64,000 nucleotides of DNA, taken from assembly GCA_028753945.1 (NCBI GenBank), contig JAPNXP010000001.1, forward strand, positions 3,896,501-3,960,500. The letters run 5' to 3'. Below are positions 47,613 to 57,089 of the stretch, piece by piece. The stretch is from Hexactinellida sp. DTS-2022 (taxonomy: Eukaryota > Porifera > Hexactinellida). Under the pieces are notes generated by a model. That model searched no databases and had not been told where the DNA came from. It saw nothing but the letters and a program-made list of their open reading frames with translations. Numbering within the stretch: the first letter of the stretch is position 1; every line of letters starts with the position of its first letter. A program made the position numbers and the translations under genes.

Positions 47613-47746
47613 AAAAAAAAATACAAAATTGCAGCCTGTGCCGACAGCATGTTCCTTTGGAGGCACTATCAATAAACAACCAACAAAATATAGTGCCACC
47701 AAAGGAACATGCGTCGGCACAGGGTGCAATTTTGTATTTTTTTTTT
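47613..47746. repeat. 130-bp hairpin repeat, copy 8
   Basis: Base of stem AATACAAAATTGCA / TGCAATTTTGTATT: the family CC/GG pair is AC/GT here, so the change occurs in both arms. GCAGCC vs GGGTGC is an uncompensated change. A partial satellite unit follows directly (47744-47790). Confidence 0.88.
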
Positions 47747-47944
47747 ACTGTGCCGACTATACTATAGTATAGTGGCCCAGTTCTAATCTTAGTGCTTTGG
47801 TATATTGTTATTTACTTCCGTATCCTCTCCACAGAACAGAGTTTAATTAAGATAGAAACAAACTTCCAATTTACCAATCGTTCCTTGTAGCTCTTGACCA
47901 CTTGACAAATGTGTCATAACACCCTGACGTGATGGTGACATTGC

Positions 47945-48050
47945 GAAAAATCCAAAATTGCAGCTGTGCTGACAGCATGTTCCCTTGGAGGCACTATTCA
48001 ATTACCAATCAGTAGCCACCAAAAGATAGTGCCTCCAAAGGAATATTATG
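47945..48050. repeat. 130-bp hairpin repeat, copy 9, truncated
   Basis: The 5' arm is present (AATCCAAAATTGCAGCTG), but the 3' arm stops after GCCTCCAAAGGAA. Confidence 0.75.
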
Positions 48051-48261
48051 TTTATAAAAACACCATCTGTAGAAACTAGCCAGGTTATTAATTAACCCAC
48101 AATTTTAGGAATGTTTGAATACCTGAAGTTGTAGGAATGTACATAATTTACATGTTTAAGTTATATCCACAGGGTCCGGATGGATTACGGATTTAATCTT
48201 AGTTAATTTTTGTAGCTGTACAGTACTATACACTGTACTTAGACCCTGAATTCAATATAGA

Positions 48262-50541
48262 ATGGACATAACAAGGTTCTCAGAGCCCAAGTTCGTTGTG
48301 AAGAGTTGGATCAATGAAATGCTCTCTCCTCAGAAGAGCGAGCCCCAATCAGAAAATTCCACATTCGAAGTACAAGCTTCAAACTTGATGATGAAGCTCC
48401 AGCTAATGGTACAAGAGCTACAGAATAAAGTGCAAGAGGCCGGGCAGAGGGTTATCGCTTCTGTCCCCAAGGCAGTCCGAGACCTGGAATCTCTCAAGTT
48501 AGAGGCTCGTAGTCTGAAGCAGGAGCTCGGACAGATAGACACGGAGATGGAAATATTCGGGAAGGAGTACAGCATGGACATACAAAGTCTGAAAACACTA
48601 GATTCTATAAAGAGCAGACTGGAGCTGAGCATCAATGACTTGAGGGAGGCTAACAACTGGAGTGTGCTCACTCAGGATCTGGACGAGATTTTGTATAGTA
48701 AAGATCCACAGCAGATCTCACAGCGCATATCTAACCTGAACAGGTGTCTTCAACTATTGAAGCGAGAGAGCAATCTCAATGTTTCGCAGACAGAGCAATT
48801 AGCACTTGTCGAAGGAATGCAGCGTGAACTGAGACAGATCTTAGCAGCCCCTCTTAAACAGGCCATAGCTTCTCACAACGTGAATGAGACTACTTCACTC
48901 TTCAGTCTCTCACAGGACGCAGATATACCAGACTTGCTGTTAGAAGTGTACAGTAAGTATTGTATGGGAGAGTTGAACCAGAAATGGGGCAGTCTAGAGA
49001 CAGCAAATGTTAGAGATAGGATTCAGCGGTTCTTTGAATTCCTTATATCCTTTTGGGAATACGAGCTTAATTTCTGTCTAAACACTTTTCCTTATCCTCT
49101 TGAAGTAATCTGTTCCGCCCTAACAGAATCTCTCTCAACAATCTGCAATGCTGTTTCTACGCTTCTGCTTGCACTGTTCCCACTGGAACAACCCATCAAT
49201 AGCTTAGGTGCTCAGTTCACAGAACTGATCTCTGTAAAGTCTGATATTGATTTATTCATCTCACACTTCGAAGACAGTATCTTGAAAATCTTAAATTCAT
49301 CTTCTCTCCAACACAATGCTTTAGAGTCTATTCAAGATATCTGGTCTACCTTGCACTCTCTATTAGAACCTTATTTCCAGAAATACGTACAGATTGGAAC
49401 AGCTCTGATTTATGACTTCCTCTCGCGCACTTGTGCTCTATCTGATTCAGAGGGCCAGAGTTTGGATAAATTATCAGAAGACTTTAAGTGCTCAGTTCAG
49501 CACCTGCTCTCCTTCCTCTCTCAGCAGCTGGGTTACTGCAGACACTTCAGTAGAGGTCTGCTCTTTAACGAGCTGATACAACTCATTGATTCGTGTTGTG
49601 AGCAGTACTGCAGCCTCTGGACTGAGAGGATTGAGTCGTGCTATCTCGACCAGAGTGATCCCTCCGTATTGGGGTACCTCTTCTCTCTCCTCACAGCTGT
49701 GGGGGACTTTACTCTTTGTTTGGAGCACAAGCAAAAAGAAATATACTCAGAAATATCAACTTGCCTCCAAAATTATCTAAACACAGACTGCCCTGGCCTG
49801 TTCAGACTACACTTGATTCGCACTAACTCTCTTCACCACCATTCTCTCCAGAAGCTGTACGACTCTGTGCAGGAGCTGAGTGAGTCCGAGAGCATTAGTG
49901 GGATATGCTATCTAAATGCTATATCAATTAAGAACCTTAACAACCAGACAGGTACACTTCTATTCTCTAGCCTGACCCATAGAATAACTCAGTCTCTACA
50001 GCAGAGCACGCTGCAAGCTGTTTACACAGAGAGAGGCGGAGAGGTGCAGGGGGAGTTTGATCTTGCTCCCTCCAACTTTATAACTGAGATAGGAGACTAT
50101 CTCCTCACACTCCCCCAGCAGATCGAGCCTTTTATCTCGGGAGACAATCCTGGACTCTTCAGGTCCCTCTCTGAGCTGGAAGTTAAGCTCCCAGAGACTG
50201 ACGCACTCCAGGAATTCTCCATGAAGAGGTATGCTCACGACAACTTCAGACACATACTAGAATCTGTGCTAGGAATGGTCTGTATTTTTACGCAAGAAAA
50301 GTACCTTAGCTTTGTCATCAGCCTTACACACCTTACGGAGCACGGAGTATCCCAGATTTATACAGACATTCTGTACTTTAAGAATATCCTAGGTGCTCTT
50401 GAAATGGAACTGCTGGAGGATTTAGTCTCTCTACATTATATGCTAGAGAGCTCTCCTGGTGATCTCAAGCTGCAGCTGGAGGAGAGCAGGTTCCCTAATA
50501 ATTTCATTCGTCTTCTTATAGAGCTGAGTAATACCTCTTAG
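48262..50541 (+). CDS. COG7: Conserved oligomeric Golgi complex subunit 7
   Basis: Subunit of lobe B of the COG tethering complex, which acts in retrograde traffic within the Golgi and so in glycosylation-enzyme recycling. The single uninterrupted frame of 759 residues is close to the human length of about 770. The N-terminus matches COG7: a MDITRFSEPKFVVKSWIN start, then LMMKLQLMVQELQNKVQEAG, VPKAVRDLESLKLEARSLK (both in coiled-coil register, residues about 40-110) and LREANNWSVLTQDLDEI. The rest is helical with low conservation, as is normal for the family. The start at 48262 gives the conserved MD-x2-x-F opening. The gene is intronless and GC-richer than its surroundings. Hairpin-family repeats end about 200 bp upstream, so any proximal promoter is short. 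No clear AATAAA lies directly after the stop. Confidence 0.93.
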   Translation: MDITRFSEPKFVVKSWINEMLSPQKSEPQSENSTFEVQASNLMMKLQLMVQELQNKVQEAGQRVIASVPKAVRDLESLKLEARSLKQELGQIDTEMEIFGKEYSMDIQSLKTLDSIKSRLELSINDLREANNWSVLTQDLDEILYSKDPQQISQRISNLNRCLQLLKRESNLNVSQTEQLALVEGMQRELRQILAAPLKQAIASHNVNETTSLFSLSQDADIPDLLLEVYSKYCMGELNQKWGSLETANVRDRIQRFFEFLISFWEYELNFCLNTFPYPLEVICSALTESLSTICNAVSTLLLALFPLEQPINSLGAQFTELISVKSDIDLFISHFEDSILKILNSSSLQHNALESIQDIWSTLHSLLEPYFQKYVQIGTALIYDFLSRTCALSDSEGQSLDKLSEDFKCSVQHLLSFLSQQLGYCRHFSRGLLFNELIQLIDSCCEQYCSLWTERIESCYLDQSDPSVLGYLFSLLTAVGDFTLCLEHKQKEIYSEISTCLQNYLNTDCPGLFRLHLIRTNSLHHHSLQKLYDSVQELSESESISGICYLNAISIKNLNNQTGTLLFSSLTHRITQSLQQSTLQAVYTERGGEVQGEFDLAPSNFITEIGDYLLTLPQQIEPFISGDNPGLFRSLSELEVKLPETDALQEFSMKRYAHDNFRHILESVLGMVCIFTQEKYLSFVISLTHLTEHGVSQIYTDILYFKNILGALEMELLEDLVSLHYMLESSPGDLKLQLEESRFPNNFIRLLIELSNTS

Positions 50542-51045
50542 ATTCATGTTAATGTTATGTATCGTGTTCAATTGGTTTATAATATATAATACTATTAATC
50601 TGATAATAGGTACTCCTTCGTCTGGAAAGGATATACTGATCAAACGTTACTTAACGCAATATTCCAACCTATGTAACGTTTTTTGACCATTTCGCAATAC
50701 AGTGGATACTGGTTATAAGAACATCGTCGGGAACTGCTTATAATGTTCTTATAACCGGAATAAATTATATAGGGTATAAGGCAACCGTTTTCCAGAAATA
50801 TAATAATAAAGAAATTACAAATTTAATTTTGGATTTCGATTTAACCATTTAATACCGACACGTGTTTATTTCCTACCTTATTACTGCATTAAATATAATC
50901 TATCGATTAACCAGAACAAACTTCAGAGCAGACTATTTATGGTTAAGTCGAGTAGCTAAATACCTAATTATTATCTAGACTTCCCCTCTACTAGTACTTA
51001 CTTACAAATCAATACTAGTCCAGAGGTTGCTTGTATTAGCTAGAG
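50542..51045. other. COG7 3' flank with a mariner MITE end fragment
   Basis: 50699-50760 (CAGTGGATACTGGTTATAAG through GTTCTTATAACCGG) is a solo end of the 13959-14425 family. The rest has no recognisable feature. Confidence 0.5.
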
Positions 51046-51108
51046 ATGGATGATTTCGAAACAATTATTTACAGTGCTAAGCTAGCAGAACTACAGAGAG
51101 ATACAAAG
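51046..51108 (+). CDS. Candidate first exon of a SNARE-like gene
   Basis: ATG-led 21-codon exon MDDFETIIYSAKLAELQRDT+K ending AAG with a GTATTG donor, phase 0. With two tiny in-phase exons at 58188 and 58553 it gives ..DTK-KMIYGIMDITLE-NAATLADLD. This follows the hydrophobic heptad spacing of the N-terminal SNARE motif of SNAP-25/23 proteins (TRRMLQLVEESKDAGIRTL then VMLD): T-K/R-K/R-M-I/L at the start and T-L-x-x-L-D at the end are shared in an ungapped 23-residue alignment. The first part also weakly resembles a 14-3-3 start, which I consider less likely because the next exons do not fit. The remainder of the gene is not identified. Confidence 0.35.
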
Positions 51109-51278
51109 GTATTGAGATTATTTTATATTATTAAATCTCGATTGTTGTGTGTGTGTTTGTTTGTGTGTTTGTCCGGATTGTATTAAAGTGACGAGGGGAT
51201 AGAAACATATGAGACATATTAATATATGAGATATAAACTAACTGTCAAATGTTATAATTGATAACAAATGCTATAATA

Positions 51279-51968
51279 GGTAAACAAGTATGCTGAACAC
51301 GAATTTCGCGTTTATAAATTTGTAATATTAATATTTGTTGTTGTTGTTGACACAAAAACGTAAACAAATTAATGAAAATTCAAAATCAAACCAGAAGTTA
51401 GCTTTCAACGGGTATTATAGGTAAACAAGTACGTGTATGCTGAATACGAATTTCGCGTATATAAATTTGTAATATGAATATTTGTTGTTGTTGTTTACAG
51501 AAAAAGGTAAACAAATTAATGAAAATTCAAAATCAAACCAGAAGTTAGCTTTCAACGGGTATTATAGGTAAACAAGTATGCTGATTTCGAATCTCGCGTT
51601 TATAAATTTGTAATATGAATATTTGTTGTTGTTGTTTACACAAATAGGTAAACAAATTAATGAAAATTCAAAATCAACCTAGAAGTTAGCTTTCAACGGG
51701 TATTATAGGTAAACAAGTATGCTGAACACGATTTTCGCGTTTAAAAATTTCTAATATGAATATTTGTTGTTGTTGTTTACACAAATAGGTAAACAAATTA
51801 ATGAAAATTCAAAATCAACCTAGAAGTTAGCTTTCAACGGGTATTATAAGTAAACAAGTGTGCTGAACACGAATTTCGCACTTATAAAATTATAAACGAG
51901 TATTTGTTGTTGTTGTTGTTGTTGTTTACACAAATAGGTAAACAAATTAATGGAAATTCAAAATCATA
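51279..51968 (+). repeat. Five tandem copies of a 141-153 bp unit
   Basis: Units start GGTAAACAAGTATGCTGA at about 51279, 51420, 51566, 51707 and 51848. Each contains TTTGTTGTTGTTGTTTACA and GAAGTTAGCTTTCAACGGG. Units differ by a few bases each. Confidence 0.9.
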
Positions 51969-51974
51969 ACGTCC

Positions 51975-52085
51975 CTTTCTACCATTTCCATGGTAGAAAG
52001 TGTGAGGAGTAAGGCCGCACAGCGGCCGTTAACTTGAGGTGCGTAGCACCGATCTGTCGCAAAGCGACCGAGACCGAAGGACTCG
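51975..52085 (+). repeat. Cluster of five mini-hairpins, four with 3-nt loops
   Basis: In order: CTTTCTACCA-TTTCCA-TGGTAGAAAG (51975-52000), GGCCGC-ACA-GCGGCC (52013-52027), GGTGC-GTA-GCACC (52038-52050), GTCGC-AAA-GCGAC (52056-52068), CGAGACC-GAA-GGACTCG with one mismatch (52069-52085). They are separated by only 0-12 nt and are much richer in GC than the flanks. Confidence 0.92.
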
Positions 52086-52375
52086 TTAGTAATAATATCA
52101 AAATAAGAAAATTTTCCAAATTATACTATACCGTGAACTACGTAATAACGTATACTTATTTAGGCTTATGTGCAACCTGATGGATTATGGATTTTACAGA
52201 TATTATTAATTATAATCCACATGTTATGGGTTAAAGATCGCATTTAGAATGTTGTATGAATTATACCCATTGTATATAATTATGGATTTAGAATTAATTA
52301 GGTTTATAAATCATTTATTTATGTGGACTGGATTTGTTTTAATCCATCCGCACCCTCTAATGTAACTGTTTAGAT

Positions 52376-52794
52376 CAGCGGTGGGCAACGCGGGCCCCGC
52401 GAGACAAAATTCTGGGGCCCGCCTACCTCTTTTCAAACTCTATATGGGGCCCGCCGCCCGCGTGATAATTAGTAATGGTAATACAAATTTATATATTCCA
52501 TATCTTACTTAGGAGTATTAGTCGTCGCAAGAACTGATAAGTTTTGGGGCCCGCATGGGGGCTCATGGGCCCAGGGTGTTATCCAGGCGTATAGGCGTAC
52601 AAAAGATCGTGTCTAGGCCTACAATATCGAGAGATGCTCCCATAGACTTAATACAAAATGTGCAAACTAGGCGTTACAAAATGAAAAATCAACGAGCTCA
52701 AACTAAATCTAGGCGGGCAGAAATTTTTGTCTGGATGAAAGCCTGCATGGGCCCCAACTGGGGCCCACTTAAGGATTCTGGTTGCCCGTCACTG
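52376..52794. mobile_element. hAT MITE (CAGCGGTGGGCAAC)
   Basis: Ends CAGCGGTGGGCAAC / GTTGCCCGTCACTG. Flanks GTTTAGAT and GTTTACAT (7/8). The interior has GGGGCCCGC repeats. A second MITE is nested within it. Confidence 0.88.
52572..52745. mobile_element. hAT MITE (CAGGGTGTTATCCAGG family), nested
   Basis: Perfect duplication CATGGGCC at 52564-52571 and 52746-52753. Ends CAGGGTGTTATCCAGGCG / CTGGATGAAAGCCTG. Confidence 0.92.
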
Positions 52795-53069
52795 GTTTAC
52801 ATTGAGTGACTAGTAAGTAATATAGATTAATCCTGTTATACCAATTTATGATTCTCATAATTTTGAAACCCAATTTGGTGTGTACTTCTATTCATAGGCG
52901 AAAACTTTTGACCTGTAGCCAAAAGTGCCAGTGGTGCACCTAAATACAAAGTACAGGTGGACCTAGCACCACCTGCACCACCGTACTTTGTGCCTGCTTC
53001 TATTGAAATGTTAGTGAATGTACAAAATGAACGCTGGACTAACAATAGACATTTTATATTTTATATTCA

Positions 53070-53142
53070 CGAGCCCTTCGGTCTCGGTCGTTTTGCAACA
53101 AATCGGTGCTCCGCACCTCAAGTTAACGGCCACGTAGCGTCC
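53070..53142 (-). repeat. Mini-hairpin cluster, reverse copy
   Basis: Reverse-strand counterpart of 51975-52085: CGAGCCC-TTC-GGTCTCG, a decayed GTCG..CAAC hairpin, GGTGC-TCC-GCACC (perfect stem, changed loop), and a partly decayed GGCCACGTAGCGTCC. Confidence 0.85.
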
Positions 53143-53522
53143 TTACTCCTCACTAAACAAATGATTACATGAATCTACATAGTTAGTAATATTTGTCATA
53201 GTTATATACTTATAATACCCGTTGAAAGCTAACTTCTGGGTTGATTTTGAATTTTCATTAATTTGTCTACCTATTTGTGTAAACAACAACAATAAAGATT
53301 CAAATTAGAACTTTAGAAAAGCGAAATTTGAAATCAGCATACTTGTTTACCTTTTATAACATTTGTTTATCAATTATAACATTTGAAAGTTAGTTTCTAT
53401 CAAAATTATAAATGCGGTTTCTATTCCCCCATCACTTTAATATAATCCGGACAAACAAACAAACAAACACATAAATAACAATCGAGATTTAATAATTTAG
53501 ATTAGTTTCTTACATCACCATA

Positions 53523-53917
53523 ATACCTGCCAACCTATTTGTGTTATATCCCTTTACAGGGTTACTATTCTTTCCTGTACATTGGCCAAAATCCCTGTAC
53601 ACCTCCCAAAAAATTTTCTCGCTCGCTCGTCCAATGAATTACTATACACTTACATATCAAAATTATCAATCTTGTTGGAAAAAGCATAGATTTATTGACC
53701 AGGGAATCCCTGTACGCTTGAATAAATATTAACCAGTTGTGCCTTTATGTGGTTAATACAGAATGCATGGCAGAATATACTATCATCACTGTAATCATTT
53801 CTAGGCATTATTTGACTCTTAATTAGTAAATTAAAATCCCAGCACGCCTGTACAGAACAGCCAAAATGGTTAAAATCCCTTTACTGTACAGGGAATTTCT
53901 GTACGGTTGGCAGGTAT
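53523..53917. mobile_element. ATACCTGCCAACC element
   Basis: Ends ATACCTGCCAACCTATTT / ACGGTTGGCAGGTAT with internal CCCTGTACA words; third copy of this family. Flanks share CATCAC but are not a clean duplication. Confidence 0.82.
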
Positions 53918-54541
53918 GCATCACTTATTGACACAATATTTATACTTCGTTAACCCTCCCCCCATGAGGTAAAGTCTAGATCCATCCCTGCATCCATGGT
54001 CCTTGTATTCAAAGTAGTAAGAATTTCATGGTAGCAAAAATCTCATACAACAGAACTAAACTGATGGAAGTATGTAACTACAGTCAAAAGTATGTAACTA
54101 CAGAAATAATGTATAGTTGAAAATTAAAACAGCAAACCTCAATTTATGCAGTAAGGCAGCAGTAGAGTTTATAGTTTGGTTATAACTGGTTCAGATTAAA
54201 TGTGAAAATTATATAAATTTAAAGAAAGATGCAATAGTATCTATCTTGTGTCGACTGAATCATAAGTGGATGAGCTGAATCCCAATTAGTTCCTACGTGA
54301 CGTCATATCACCATATATATTTACGTCTGTCTCATTTAATGTTGTCTTGTCATCTAAAATTATGGGCAAATCAGATAAAAACCGAAACAGTTATTCCAAA
54401 ATATGTGCTTTTATGACGTCATAATCTCGTTATTTCGTTTAAAAAACCAATAATCGTAGTCAGCGTGCAAAATTACCCCTGTATACCAATTTTTCAGATT
54501 TCTAGACAATCTGGTATTTCATATTAATTCTGGACAAACAC
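53918..54541. other. Unassigned, with one arm fragment of the 13349-15598 foldback
   Basis: 53991-54054 (CATGGTCCTTGTATTCAAAG, CTCATACAACAGAACTAA) matches that foldback's arm. The rest shows no gene. Confidence 0.5.
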
Positions 54542-54549
54542 ATAAACAC

Positions 54550-55199
54550 CAGGGTTGCCGTGGGAAGGGAATTTTCATTCCCATTCCCATCCCATTCCCA
54601 CAGGATTTCTGTGGGAATTCCCATAGGATTCCCACAGGATTTCCCATAGGATTCCCACAGGAAATCCCATAGGATTCCCATAGGATTCCCACAGGATTCC
54701 CATAGGATTCCCACAGGATTCACATAGGATTCCCACAGGATTCCCATAGGATTCCCACAGGATTCCCATAGGATTCCCACAGGATTCCCAACATGTGGGA
54801 ATTCCCATAGGATTTCCCACATGTGGGAATTTCCACAGGATTCCCACATGTGGGAAATCCCATAGCATTTACAATTTTACACAGGATTCCTACGTATGGG
54901 AATTCGCCTATATAGTGTTCATGAATCATTATGGTTTGTCTACAACCATAATGTACACTATGCTTTATTGGTAATATGATCTATATGAATGTGTGGAAAT
55001 TCTATTGATAATCCTATGGGAATTCCCATAGGATTCCCACAGGATTCCCACATGTGGGAATTCCCATAGGATTCCCATAGGTTTCCCACAGGATTCCCAC
55101 ATGTGGGAATTCCCATAGGCTAAAAAATTTTCCCATTCCCATCCCATATGGGAATTCTGTGGGAATTCCCACAGGATTCCCATACCCACGGCAACCCTG
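54550..55199. mobile_element. 650-bp hAT MITE made of CCCATAGGATTCCCACAGG minisatellite
   Basis: Ends CAGGGTTGCCGTGGG / CCCACGGCAACCCTG. Perfect 8-bp duplication ATAAACAC at 54542-54549 and 55200-55207. The interior is more than 20 units of GGATTCCCA(T/C)A words. The end octamer CAGGGTTG equals that of the hAT element at 1-2553, which may be its source of transposase. Confidence 0.93.
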
Positions 55200-55395
55200 A
55201 TAAACACACAAACAAAGAACACTTGTGTTTTTAAATAGGGAATTTTAATTAGTTTGGTGAAGTATTAGGTTGTAATTCTTGATCCTAAGCTTATATTGTT
55301 AACCATAGATGACTCAAGTATAAGGATATACCATTGAATAACCAGCTCAAAGGCCATCTACTGACCTGGATAAAATACAATGTTATTGTATTATG

Positions 55396-57020
55396 TCACA
55401 GTAAATTACATAACAAAAAATATATAACTGATCTAAGTTCTGTCTTTCTTAAATTCTTAGTCTTTCGAGAGTTGTCTCCACGAAAACTAACATGAGAATT
55501 ACAATATTTAACCTTATTGGATATCAGGCAGTTCGCGCGATTACACCAAACACTTTCTGCAAAATATGCCAATAAATCATGAAGAACATGTATCACTCCA
55601 GTCTCCAATTCTCACAGCAATTGTTTTCTTTATACTGTATGTATATCTAGGGAAAATAATATCTGTTTTGAAGGCCCTTGAACTAGTTCTTTCATCAGCG
55701 AGATGTCATTATTAATTCCGACGTAAATTTTCCATATAATAAAAACTGTTCTCAAGATAGTGTCTGAAGGCCACTGAAGTGATCATCTGTCCGCGATTCC
55801 CAATTATGCGAATCTTGATTATTTGGGCAAATAGATCATCAATTCTTTGTGAGTGGTGAGGTAATCTAGACAGATAGGGCATTTATTGATCGTTTGTAAA
55901 ATTGATGCATAGCAAAACCAGTCATGCCGGCTAAAGCTTGCAGAGTTTGGGTGTCATAATCTATCGCTTCTAAATTTAGGAGTTGGTTCATTATCCGTTC
56001 TTGTGTTTGAAGTAATATAGCTGAAGAGTCAGGGTCATCAACTGAAAAATTAGAGAATTACTTAATAAAGTCTTGAATAGATTGAGTTCTGCACTTGATT
56101 GGTACTGTTTAAGCATACTAGATACTTTAAGTGGTACTCAGATTCTAGTATTTTACAATATGATATATGATATTTGACTCCAGACATTTGTCTGTACAGT
56201 CCAAAATGGTGCTCTAAAGTATCACTCTGTAAAAAGGAGGTCAAAACATATGAAAAGCCACAGTTGTTAGTTAGATGACAAACTAGAAGTGGCAATTCTA
56301 TGTGAATGTCTGGCGGGTGAGTGACGCTTTGTTTACTTTGGTTGTTGCTTCCAAAATTTCAATCCAAACTACAATACGCTCTAAGAAAGAAAAGCATGGA
56401 TCATCTCGTACTAGGAGTTTTTAAAATTTATCTCTCAACCGTGTTCCTTTCTGTGGTGTACTGACATTAAATATTTTCCAGATTTTTTTAAATGATAGAT
56501 AGAAATTCGGCTGTTTGTGTTTTGTATACATTATCTCGCGAATCATTCTGAATTTGTAGGCCAGCAATAGTTGATCATTAAATATCTTGATTTCAAGTTT
56601 TACGTGCTGTCGTTCCATGCTCAAAAGCCAGTATGATATTGCTGTCAGATGGTGTGCAATTTTACAATTTTGTAAGAACAACACTCTGCATAATTGTGGT
56701 GTGCAAAAAGTGTTGTTCTTGTTTGTAGAGTAATCTTACATGTTCAAAACAAGCTTTGTACTGAGTAAGTGGATATTTGATAGCGTCCTTGGAAATATTA
56801 TTAATAGAGGTAAAAAGGAATGTGTTGTTACAATCTTGGGTGTTTATCCAATTATTCCGAATACATTTCAAAATGTAAACCGCATCAATTGAGAGGAAAA
56901 AGTTCCTGGTAATGTCAATTGGATGAGGAACAATGGAAGTAAGATTCTTTTGATCAGGGGAAACTTCTTAAAAATGTTAACATTTTGAGGGTTGTTATCA
57001 GAACAAGTTATCTAAACGAA
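55396..57020 (-). pseudogene. Second P-element-like transposase relic
   Basis: Decayed copy of the catalytic and C-terminal regions seen at 31060-33890, read right to left. It has TCSDNNPQNVNIFK, then SIDAVYILKCIRNNWINTQD, HVRLLYKQEQ, IAHHLTAISYWLLSMERQHV, LEHHFGLYRQMSGVKYHISY and INNDISLMKELVQGPSKQIL. The THAP domain and first Asp region are missing and stops are frequent. It diverges strongly from the first copy, so it is older or from a different subfamily. Confidence 0.82.
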
Positions 57021-57089
57021 TAGCCCGCATTTTTACAACAAACAAAATTTGTATTTTCTAGATCTAGATTCACTATTTAATATATACAA

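Larger units (their letters stand above)
45614..48053. repeat. Hairpin-family composite repeats upstream of COG7
   Basis: Holds hairpin copies 7, 8 and a truncated copy 9 among the same dispersed blocks as 40749-44321. The blocks around copy 8 (47230-47620) repeat those around copy 6 (43200-43620) nearly base for base, so a segment was probably duplicated. No gene until COG7. Confidence 0.65.
51125..53508. mobile_element. Foldback element with mini-hairpin clusters in both arms
   Basis: Left arm 51125-52085 and right arm 53050-53508 (reverse) share TTAAATCTCGATTGTTGT.., GTTTGTTTG..GTCCGGATT, a TAGCTTTCAACGGGTATTAT unit and a cluster of GC-rich mini-hairpins. The left arm has five tandem copies of an internal unit, the right arm one. 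A third, solo copy is at 62673-63165. A nested hAT pair lies in the spacer. It occupies the candidate SNARE-like first intron. Confidence 0.75.

Noticed and set aside
48330..48671. Antisense frames within COG7 (also 49492-49734 and 49996-50253)
   Set aside because: They are shadows of the COG7 coding frame on the opposite strand without recognisable motifs.
51046..51108. 14-3-3 N-terminal exon
   Set aside because: MDD..Y.AKLAE resembles a 14-3-3 start, but the following residues and the in-phase downstream exons do not match any 14-3-3 helix 2 sequence.
54550..55199. Minus-strand proteins rich in ESCGNPMGI repeats (54502-55222)
   Set aside because: They are translations of the GGATTCCCA minisatellite. 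All frames stay open because the unit lacks stops, not because of coding.
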